A stretch of DNA of 64,000 nt from Verrucomicrobiaceae bacterium (GTDB taxonomy: Bacteria; Verrucomicrobiota; Verrucomicrobiia; Verrucomicrobiales; Akkermansiaceae). Each line of letters starts with the position of its first letter. Within the stretch, counting starts at the first letter, position 1. The notes beneath the pieces were generated by a model, which had not been told where the DNA came from, made no database searches, and worked only from the letters and a program-made list of their open reading frames with translations. Below are positions 1-7,127 of this stretch, in pieces. Where the stretch lies: positions 1-64,000 of the forward strand of contig JAIXOR010000009.1 of the NCBI GenBank assembly GCA_027486655.1. Direction: 5' to 3'. A program made the translations under genes and the position numbers.

Positions 1-81
1 GAAGACGACGAAGACGACGAAGACGACGAAGACGACGAAGACGACGAAGACGACGAAGACGACGAAGACGACGAAGACGAC
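1..81 (+). repeat. 9-bp tandem repeat GAAGACGAC x9
   Basis: Nine consecutive identical copies of GAAGACGAC run from base 1, where the window cuts the array, followed by one diverged copy ending in GGA. It lies in frame in the preceding gene and encodes Glu-Asp-Asp triplets. The array may extend upstream of the window. Confidence 0.9.
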
Positions 82-102
82 GAAGACGGAAAGGAAAAGT
101 GA
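1..102 (+). CDS. 3' end of an acidic-tail protein (partial)
   Basis: Only the C-terminus is in the window. The frame opens at base 1 with nine perfect copies of the 9-base unit GAAGACGAC (Glu-Asp-Asp), then Glu-Asp-Gly-Lys-Glu-Lys and a TGA at 100-102. The visible tail is therefore almost purely acidic and low-complexity. The next gene starts 3 bases after the stop, so the two are probably co-transcribed. The body of the protein is not visible and its function cannot be inferred. The DNA repeat is a perfect minisatellite, so its length may vary between strains by slippage without changing frame (unit of 9). Confidence 0.75.
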   Translation, partial: EDDEDDEDDEDDEDDEDDEDDEDDEDDEDGKEK

Positions 103-105
103 CCG

Positions 106-1182
106 ATGGCGGATGGCTCCCTTCTTCTGTTAGGCATTGCCGGACCGGAGCTCACTCCGGAAGAAGCGGCGCGTTTCCGCAGCCTGCAGCCCGCGGGTTA
201 CATCCTTTTCAGCCGCAACATCGTCAGCCCCGGGCAGACGCGCCGGCTCACCGATGACTTGCGCGGCTTGTCGGTGGACACGCCGATTCTCGCGATCGAT
301 CAGGAAGGCGGCCGGGTCACCCGGACCAAGGAAATCGCACCGGCTGCGCCCTCCGCGCCGGCCCTTGCGGCCTTGGGGGATCCGGTGAGGATTGCAAAGG
401 CCGGCGCCCTTACCGGCGACCTGCTCGGCCTGCTGGGATTCAATCTGAACTTCGCCCCGGTGCTGGATCTCGATCACTTTCCGGACCGGCAGAACGCCCT
501 GCGCGGCCGCTGCTGGGGACGGGATCCCCAGCGGGTCATCGATCACGCCGGCCAGTGGAATCGCTGGATGAGAAAAAGCCGCATCGCCAGTTGTGCAAAA
601 CACTTCCCGGCTTGCGGCCGCGCGCTTTCCGATCCCCACCACGATCTTCCCTCGTCGCCCGCCACCTTGGAGGAGTTGCTGCGTGAGGACATCCTTCCCT
701 ACACCGCCCTGATGCCCGAGCTCGATGCCGTGATGCTCGCCCACGTCGAGTTTCCGCACATCGATCCGGAGCTTCCGGCCTCGCTGTCGCCGCGCGTCAT
801 CCGTCGTTTTCTGCGCGACCAACTCGGCTTCGACCGCCATCTGGTTCTCACCGATGATCTCGACATGGGAGCCATCGGCTCCCGCTACGGACGCGGGCAG
901 GACGTGAAGCTTGCCATCAGCGCCGGCAATGACCTCGCGCTGATCTGCCACCGCACGGAAACCGCCGGGATCGCCGCGCAGGCGATCGCCGAGCTGCCCC
1001 ACCCGGTCGTCGCGGATGCCCGTGAACGCGTCGAGAGATTCCGCAACACGCGTCTTCATCACCCGCCGGCCTGGTCGGACGGCCGCTGGGCCGCCACCTG
1101 CGAGGCGCTTGCCAGACTGGCGGAAGAAGTGCCTGCCGAGGATGCCGGCCCGCCTGCATCGAGCCCGGTGGCGGACTACTGA
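106..1182 (+). CDS. nagZ: GH3 beta-N-acetylhexosaminidase, NagZ-like
   Basis: Predicted glycoside hydrolase family 3 enzyme of the NagZ type, which removes N-acetylglucosamine from muropeptides during cell-wall recycling in the cytoplasm. No signal peptide is visible. Seen: DQEGGR at residues 65-70, the acid/base loop around KHFPACG (165-171) with SDPHHD at 175-180 (the D-x-H dyad of NagZ is retained), and TDDLDMGAI at 249-257 holding the nucleophilic Asp. The length of 358 residues fits single-domain NagZ. Oddity: the family motif KHFPGHG reads KHFPACG, so the glycine and histidine in the middle of the loop are replaced. The ATG lies 3 bases after the previous stop. A YCTAACAR word (reverse orientation) lies at codons 8-10. 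Function is assigned from the family and substrate specificity is inferred. Confidence 0.85.
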   Translation: MADGSLLLLGIAGPELTPEEAARFRSLQPAGYILFSRNIVSPGQTRRLTDDLRGLSVDTPILAIDQEGGRVTRTKEIAPAAPSAPALAALGDPVRIAKAGALTGDLLGLLGFNLNFAPVLDLDHFPDRQNALRGRCWGRDPQRVIDHAGQWNRWMRKSRIASCAKHFPACGRALSDPHHDLPSSPATLEELLREDILPYTALMPELDAVMLAHVEFPHIDPELPASLSPRVIRRFLRDQLGFDRHLVLTDDLDMGAIGSRYGRGQDVKLAISAGNDLALICHRTETAGIAAQAIAELPHPVVADARERVERFRNTRLHHPPAWSDGRWAATCEALARLAEEVPAEDAGPPASSPVADY

Positions 1183-1275
1183 GCGGCACCCGGATTTTCA
1201 GGAAATCCTGCGAATATTTTCGTGTCACCTCCGTCACAGCGACTAGACTCGCGGCACCCCCGCGTTCCATCCCTG

Positions 1276-1764
1276 ATGAAACTCATGAAAAGACACCTCC
1301 TCTCCACCATCGCCGCCGTCATCGCGCTTGCCGGCATGTCCTCCCCGCTCCACGCCGCCAAAGTGCGCCTCGAAGGGTCGGGGTATTACGAGCTCGGAAA
1401 CTCGGTCAACTACGACAGCAACGGCAAGAAACAAAGCGGACGCAAGTACACGCTCGGAGCCAACTTCTACCACAACGGCAAAATCAGCATGGAGTGGATC
1501 ATCAACCGCTCCGGCTACAAGACCGGTGATCTTAGCTTCGAGTTCTGGGGCATGCCCTACTATGGAGCCACTTCCGGAAAAGTGCTCATGACCCGCTCGC
1601 TGGACCGCCTCTCGGCCTACGACGACTATCACAAGAAGTATCGCAAGGGCGACGCTCTCTTCCTGGACCAGTACCGCTTCCCGGAAATCAGCATCTGGGA
1701 GTTCACCTCGAACGGCTGGCGCTTCCGCGACGCGCTTTCGTTCAAGCGCAAGAACCTCCTCTAA
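1276..1764 (+). CDS. Small exported protein of unknown function
   Basis: 162 residues. I chose the ATG at 1276 because it gives a positively charged start (MKLMKR) followed by a hydrophobic stretch ending near HAA, a plausible Sec signal peptide; a second ATG at 1285 is possible. The mature part is Tyr/Gly/Lys-rich (GSGYYELG, SFEFWGMPYYG, FTSNGWRFRD) and looks beta-rich. I recognise no family. The TAA stop is embedded in a TCTAACAG word. It stands between nagZ and another exported protein on the same strand. Confidence 0.6.
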   Translation: MKLMKRHLLSTIAAVIALAGMSSPLHAAKVRLEGSGYYELGNSVNYDSNGKKQSGRKYTLGANFYHNGKISMEWIINRSGYKTGDLSFEFWGMPYYGATSGKVLMTRSLDRLSAYDDYHKKYRKGDALFLDQYRFPEISIWEFTSNGWRFRDALSFKRKNLL

Positions 1765-1840
1765 CAGAAACCGACGCCTTCCATCGCCGGGATCCGGATC
1801 ACACCGGTCCCGGCCTCTTCATTTCCAGCCCCCGCGCTTC

Positions 1841-2977
1841 ATGAAACCCGCAGGAATCGCCACCGTAGCCGCCGTCATCGCCCTCGCGGCGGGCGTGGCG
1901 GGATTCGTCATCGGCCGGTCCAGCGCTCCCCACCGCCCCGCGGTGCGGCCCGCCGCCGCGGAAGCCTCTGCCGCTCGTCCGGAAAAACCCGCGCGGCCCG
2001 CGCTCGCGCCGCAGGAACTGGATGGACTGCGAAAGGAACTGGATCGCCAGGCCGACCCCATCGAGCGCTTCAAGACCGCCACACGCCACCTGGAAGCGTG
2101 GATCGAAAGCGCGCCGCAAGACGCGCTCGCCTGGCTGATGACCCAGGAGGCCACTTCCCGCCGGGATGAGGTGATCCGCATGGCCCTCGCGCAGTTTGCC
2201 GAAACCGACCCCAAGGGCGCGGCCGAGTGGACCCTCGCCCATCTGCAAGGGGCCGATCTCAACAACACCCTGCTCGGCATCGCCGAAACCTGGGCCTCGC
2301 AGAACGGCCGGGAGGCCGCGGAGTGGTTCGCCAGCCAGCCGCCCGGCAAGATTCGCGATGGGGCGATCGAACACCTCGTCTTCCAATGGGCCTGCGACGA
2401 TCCCGTGGCCGCCCTCGCCTACCTCAAGGACCGGCCCGCGGCCGAGGCGCTTTCCCCCACCCTGCGGCGGGCTGCCTACGCCGGCTGGGCCAAGACCGAC
2501 CCGCAAGGCGCGGCTGCCGCCAGCCTGGAATCCAGCCGTGTCCACGGGGACCCCGAGCAATTCGCCAACACCCTGGCCAACTGGGCGACGATGGATGCCA
2601 ATGCAAGTTCCCGCTGGCTGAAGGAAAACGTGACCCGGGACAGCGAGCGCCTGCCCGCCATCGTCCAGCTCGCCGAGATCTACCCCCACCAGTCGCCCGC
2701 GGCCGGACGGGCCTGGCTGGACTCCCTGAGCCCCGCCGAGAAAGCCGCGGCCATCCATCCTTTCGCCGCCGCGTGGGCGGAGTCCGATGCACCCTCGGCC
2801 GCTGCCTGGCTTGCGGAAACAAACCCGCAAGGCCTCGCACCGGAGGCCGGCGCCGCCATTCTCCACGGATTCTTCTCGAAGGACTCGGATGCCTACTTCA
2901 AGTGGCGCGATTCCCTGCCCGAGGGCCCGCTCAAAACCCAGGCCGCGCAGATCGGCGTGGCGGGTCGCGACGATTGA
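1841..2977 (+). CDS. Membrane-anchored helical-repeat protein, unknown function
   Basis: 378 residues. Residues 6-28 form a hydrophobic segment with small residues, which is an N-terminal anchor or signal, followed by an Ala/Pro-rich linker. The rest consists of degenerate alpha-helical repeats of about 35-40 residues, marked by recurring phrases such as AAEW, AALAYL, AAAWLAE and WA..DP..A. These resemble the repeats of large paralogous families in Verrucomicrobia; no catalytic motif is seen. The protein probably faces the periplasm and binds a partner, but this is inference. The start follows the context GCTTCATGAAA. It converges on metX with 9 bases between the stops. Confidence 0.6.
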   Translation: MKPAGIATVAAVIALAAGVAGFVIGRSSAPHRPAVRPAAAEASAARPEKPARPALAPQELDGLRKELDRQADPIERFKTATRHLEAWIESAPQDALAWLMTQEATSRRDEVIRMALAQFAETDPKGAAEWTLAHLQGADLNNTLLGIAETWASQNGREAAEWFASQPPGKIRDGAIEHLVFQWACDDPVAALAYLKDRPAAEALSPTLRRAAYAGWAKTDPQGAAAASLESSRVHGDPEQFANTLANWATMDANASSRWLKENVTRDSERLPAIVQLAEIYPHQSPAAGRAWLDSLSPAEKAAAIHPFAAAWAESDAPSAAAWLAETNPQGLAPEAGAAILHGFFSKDSDAYFKWRDSLPEGPLKTQAAQIGVAGRDD

Positions 2978-2986
2978 GCCCGCAAC

Positions 2987-4138
2987 TCAACGGGAAAGCA
3001 CCCAGGCGATGTGCGGGGTGTAGAGGTCCGGCTCCAGCAGGAACGAATCGTGGCCCTTGTCCGAGTGCACCGTGATGTGCATCACATCGACCTTGGCCTT
3101 TTCGAGATGCCGCACCAGTTCGGTCTGCTCCTCCGGATAGAAACAGAAATCCGAGTCGATGGAAAACACCAGCCAGCGCTGGCCGGCCTGGCGGGCGCGT
3201 TTGAAGAGTTCCGCCGGGTTCTCGGCATCGCCCTCGGCGGTGGCATCGTAGCGGGACCAGAGATCGATGATGCGCAGATAGGTGTTCGCATCGAAGCGTT
3301 TCACGAACTTCTTGCCCTGATGGAGCATGTAGCTCTGGAACTGGTCGCGCACCCGGTACCAGGCGAGCACGTCGTCCGGCTGCACCACATCCCGCCTCGC
3401 ACGCCGCTCGATGGAATCGAGGTGCACGAAGGTCTTGTGGGAAATCATCCGCGCCAGCGCCAGGCCGTAGAGCGGCGGCGACTCGTCGTAGTAATCCCCG
3501 CCGTGGAAATGCGGGTCGTTTTCGATCGCGAGGATCTGCTCGAAAAGGATGAGCCGGTTGAGCACCGTGGTTTTGAAACCCGAGGCGATGGCGATCACGT
3601 TGCGCACCCGGTCCGCGTGGCGGGTGGCGAAGGTGAGGGCGATCAAGCCACCCACCGAGGGGCCCACCACGGCGAGCAGCGTGCCGATGCCGAGGTGGTC
3701 CAAGAGGCGGGAGAACACCTCCACCTGGTCCGCGGCGCTCACGGCAGGGAACGAGGAGCCCCACGGTTTTCCGGTTTCCGGATTCACCGAGGCCGGTCCG
3801 GTGCTGCCATAACAACCGCCCAAATAGTTGCCGCAGATGATGAAGTGCTTGCGGGTGTCCAGCGCCTTGCCCGGGCCGATCATGTCCTCCCACCACCCGG
3901 CGTGCAGTTCATCCTGCCACAGCGGCCCCACGCCCTCGATGCCGGGATTGCGGCCGGCCGCGTGGTGGGAGCCGGAAAGCGCGTGAAAGAGGAGAATCGC
4001 ATTCGACTTGTCCTCGTTGAGCGTGCCCCAGGTCTCGTAGGCAATGCGCGCGCCGGGCAGCAGCCCCCCGTCGCGGAGCCGGATCGGCTCGGCGGGGCTG
4101 CCGGTTTCAAAAAACTGCGTGCGGGTCTCTGCGGGCAT
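2987..4138 (-). CDS. metX: Homoserine O-acetyltransferase (MetX family)
   Basis: Alpha/beta-hydrolase acyltransferase that acylates homoserine with acetyl-CoA in methionine synthesis (cytoplasm). Seen: the N-terminal YETWGTLN and HALSGSHHAAG segments, a large NYLGGCYGSTGP loop, the nucleophile elbow GPSVGG with Ser161, the acid in SIDSDFCFYP (Asp330) and the base in DKGHDSFL (His363). The length of 383 residues is typical. Oddity: the usual elbow GGSMGG reads GPSVGG. Acetyl versus succinyl donor specificity cannot be settled from sequence alone in this superfamily. It lies downstream of the GH95 gene on the same strand, about 55 bases away. There is no room for a SAM riboswitch. Confidence 0.85.
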   Translation of the reverse strand: MPAETRTQFFETGSPAEPIRLRDGGLLPGARIAYETWGTLNEDKSNAILLFHALSGSHHAAGRNPGIEGVGPLWQDELHAGWWEDMIGPGKALDTRKHFIICGNYLGGCYGSTGPASVNPETGKPWGSSFPAVSAADQVEVFSRLLDHLGIGTLLAVVGPSVGGLIALTFATRHADRVRNVIAIASGFKTTVLNRLILFEQILAIENDPHFHGGDYYDESPPLYGLALARMISHKTFVHLDSIERRARRDVVQPDDVLAWYRVRDQFQSYMLHQGKKFVKRFDANTYLRIIDLWSRYDATAEGDAENPAELFKRARQAGQRWLVFSIDSDFCFYPEEQTELVRHLEKAKVDVMHITVHSDKGHDSFLLEPDLYTPHIAWVLSR

Positions 4139-4193
4139 GGCGCGCGCAGCCTATCGGGCGGCCCCGGCTGGCGCAAGCCGTGTTGCAGGGGCT

Positions 4194-7004
4194 TCAGAGA
4201 GCGGTGGAGCGGACCGTTTCCAACTTCCCGCCGATCCTCACCCTGGCATCCTGCGGCACCGCCGAGCGGAGGCGGTACTGGCTCACCCGGCCCTGCCTCC
4301 ATTCCAGATCCACGGTGAATCCACCACGGGCGCGGAGACCGGCCACCTTGCCGTCCGCCCAGGCCGCGGGCAGCGCGGGCAACAGCGTGATCACTCCATC
4401 GTGGCTCTGCACGAGCATCTCCGCCACCGCCGAACAACCGCCGAAATTGCCATCGATCTGAAACGGCGGATGGAGGCACATCAGGTTGGGGGCTCCGCGG
4501 CCGATCAGCATGGAGACCAGTTTCGCGGCGCGGTCACCGTCGTTCAGGCGGGCCCAGAAATTCGCCTTCCAGGCCATCGACCAGCCGGTGGAGGCATCCC
4601 CACGGCGGTCGAGCGAGCGGCGCGCGCCTTCTAACAACTCCGGGGTGTTCGAGTTGATCTCGGTGCCCGGATAGAGCCCCCAGAGGTGGGAGCTGTGGCG
4701 GTGGTGGATCTCGGTTTCCTCGAAGTCCTGCTGCCATTCCATGATGCGGCCCGCCGGGTTGAGGCGAGTGGGGGCGAGGCGTGCGCCGGTTGCCACCAAC
4801 CGGGCGGCGAAATCGGCATCCGTGCCGAGCACCTTCGCAGCCTCCGCCGTGGCCTGGAAGAGGCCGCGGATGATCTGCATGTCGTAAGTGGATCCGGCAC
4901 AAAGCCAGGCGACCTTGCGTTTTCCATCCTTGTCGGTGGTGGCATACGAGTTCTCCGGCGAACTGGATGGCACGGTGACCAGCGCCTTGCTATGCGGGTC
5001 CTCGACGAGTGCCGCGGCACAAAACTCGGCAGCCCCGCGCAGCAGCGGATAGTGCCTGCGGAGGAAGTCCTTGTCGCCGGTGAACTGATAGTGGGTCCAC
5101 ACGTGCTGCACGATCCAGGCCCCGCAGGTGGGCCCGGCGGAGGCGGGCAGGAAACTGGGAGAGGTCTCAAACCACGGGTTCTGCGTGTGATAGGCCACCC
5201 ATCCCGGCGCATTGAAGTAGGCCTTGGCAGTGCGCGCGCCCTCGGTCGCCATGCCTTCGAGGAAGCGCATCAGCGGCAGGTGGCAATCGGCCAGGTTCGC
5301 CACCTCGGCCGGCCAGTAGTTCATCTGCAGATTGATGTTGGTGTGGAAGTCGCCACGCCACTCGGTCGAGTATTCATCCGCCCAGATGCCTTGCAGGTTG
5401 GTGGGAAGCGGCGAATCCGGACGCGAGCCGGAGACCATCAGGTGCCGGCCATACTGAAAGTAAAGCGCGGCCAGCGAGGGATCCGGAGATTTTTCGTTGA
5501 GCTTGACGCGCTCCGGCGTGGGCAGGTGCGACGAGGGCCCGGCGGGGAGCTCGATCGTGCAGCGTTTCATGAACGATCCATGATCGGCGGTAGCGGCGGA
5601 AAGAAGGGACTCCACCGGCTTGCCGCGGGCGGCGGCGAGGCGCTTGGTCACCTGGGATGCAAACTCCGGATTCCGCAGATCCGTGCCGGCCGAGATGAGG
5701 AGCACCGCCTCGTCCGCACCATCGACACGGATTCCCTGGTCCGTCACGCGGGTCTGGCCGCCCTTTGCCTCCACGCCGAGCAGGGCGAGGAAACGCACGC
5801 CCTCGCCACCGCCGCCGGGTTTGTGGAATGGAAGGCGCCCTTCAAGAATCTGGTTGCCCCCCTCGCTGCGGACCGCCGCGTTTCTCTTGCGTGAGAGACC
5901 GGCCTGGAAACACAGCTTGTCGGCCCCGCGCGCCTTCAGGCGGACGACGATGACCTCGTCCGGCTTCGAAACGAAGACCTCGCGCTGCTGCGCCGCCGCA
6001 CCCGCCGAGAACACGGTGGTGGAGACTCCGCGCATCAGGTCGAGATCGCGCCGGTAGTCCGCCGGTGCAGGGCCCAGCGATGCGGGGTCGATGCCTGTTA
6101 GATCGATGCCACCCACCTGGAAGTAGGGGTCCTTCGGAATGAAGGTGAAGCGATAGATGCGGTGCGCGGCGGGCTTGGCGATGTCGAAGGTGCGTGCTTC
6201 GTGCCGTTTCGCGAAGGGCTCCGGAAACGAGCGCTCGTCCAGAACGGTCCACGTGGAGCCATCCTCGGAGCCTTCGAGCTTCCATTCCCGGGGATCGCGT
6301 GCGGGCATGTCATCGGCGCTGGTGAGGACGTAGGACTCCACCTTTCGGGGAGCGGGCAGCGACATCTGCCAGGTGACGGCCGCGCCGGCCTTGTCCACGC
6401 ACCACTTGGTCTTCGGATCTCCGTCAATGCTGTCCTGGATGCTGTGATCCCCTGCTCCGGCTCCGGAGGCATTGATGCCGGTGTAGCTGGTGTTTCCCGC
6501 GGAGCGGCCGAGGATGTCACCGAGGGCGTGCCCGCTTGGCGAGGTCACGGCGATGCGCGCCTTGCCGGAATCGAAACGGATGATGAGATCGCCGAGGATC
6601 TGATAGCAGCCGAACTGGTTCTCGTCCCACCAGCCCTTGACGCCCTCGGGGTATTGAAAGTTCGCCTTGAGCAGGGATTCCGTGCCCGCAAGATCTCCGG
6701 AGAAAAGCATGCGCCGCGCTTCGGGCAGGCATTTCCATGCATCGTGGCGATTGGAATCATAGGGACCACCGGACCACATCGACGACTCGTTGAGCACGAT
6801 GCGCCACTCGTCCACACCGCCGAAGTCCATCGCTCCGAGCCTGCCGTTGCCCAGCGGGCAGGACTCATGATAGGTGCGGGCCGGTTGGGTGAACCAGACA
6901 CTCATCGGCTCCGCAGGCGCTTCCACTGCAGGGAGAGATGGGATGGAAAGCGAAAGAAGCGGTGCGGCAAGAAGCGGTCCGGCGCGGTGGATGAGAACCT
7001 TCAT
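4194..7004 (-). CDS. GH95 alpha-L-fucosidase-type enzyme with inserted F5/8C-like domain
   Basis: 936 residues. The start at 7004 (MKVLIHRAGP) gives a Sec signal peptide ending near residue 27. N-terminal GH95 signature: GNGRLGAMDF at 52-61 followed by NESSMWSGGPYDSNR. The (alpha/alpha)6 domain has HTNINLQMNYWP near residue 550, matching the paired catalytic-site asparagines of the family, and HRHSSHLWGLYPG near 764. GH95 members hydrolyse alpha-1,2-L-fucosides or alpha-L-galactosides. Oddity: between LGDLIIRF and YRRDLDL, normally adjacent in GH95, about 155 residues (roughly 151-304) resemble an F5/8-type C (discoidin/CBM32) domain (KWCVDKAG, WKLEGSEDGSTW, YRFTFI). It is probably periplasmic or exported and acts on fucose-containing polysaccharide. 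The exact linkage is not inferable. Confidence 0.85.
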   Translation of the reverse strand: MKVLIHRAGPLLAAPLLSLSIPSLPAVEAPAEPMSVWFTQPARTYHESCPLGNGRLGAMDFGGVDEWRIVLNESSMWSGGPYDSNRHDAWKCLPEARRMLFSGDLAGTESLLKANFQYPEGVKGWWDENQFGCYQILGDLIIRFDSGKARIAVTSPSGHALGDILGRSAGNTSYTGINASGAGAGDHSIQDSIDGDPKTKWCVDKAGAAVTWQMSLPAPRKVESYVLTSADDMPARDPREWKLEGSEDGSTWTVLDERSFPEPFAKRHEARTFDIAKPAAHRIYRFTFIPKDPYFQVGGIDLTGIDPASLGPAPADYRRDLDLMRGVSTTVFSAGAAAQQREVFVSKPDEVIVVRLKARGADKLCFQAGLSRKRNAAVRSEGGNQILEGRLPFHKPGGGGEGVRFLALLGVEAKGGQTRVTDQGIRVDGADEAVLLISAGTDLRNPEFASQVTKRLAAARGKPVESLLSAATADHGSFMKRCTIELPAGPSSHLPTPERVKLNEKSPDPSLAALYFQYGRHLMVSGSRPDSPLPTNLQGIWADEYSTEWRGDFHTNINLQMNYWPAEVANLADCHLPLMRFLEGMATEGARTAKAYFNAPGWVAYHTQNPWFETSPSFLPASAGPTCGAWIVQHVWTHYQFTGDKDFLRRHYPLLRGAAEFCAAALVEDPHSKALVTVPSSSPENSYATTDKDGKRKVAWLCAGSTYDMQIIRGLFQATAEAAKVLGTDADFAARLVATGARLAPTRLNPAGRIMEWQQDFEETEIHHRHSSHLWGLYPGTEINSNTPELLEGARRSLDRRGDASTGWSMAWKANFWARLNDGDRAAKLVSMLIGRGAPNLMCLHPPFQIDGNFGGCSAVAEMLVQSHDGVITLLPALPAAWADGKVAGLRARGGFTVDLEWRQGRVSQYRLRSAVPQDARVRIGGKLETVRSTAL

Positions 7005-7127
7005 GTGTGAAGGCATACGCTGCCATTTCCACAGGGATTTCCAATCCCCGTATCTAACAAACGCAGCGGTTTCAACGCTCCCCCGTATGGTGGATTCACA
7101 ACCACCCGAGCGGGGGATCACGATCTC

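Noticed and set aside
4139..4193. SAM riboswitch for metX
   Set aside because: Only 55 bases separate the GH95 stop from metX; no room and no SAM-box pattern.
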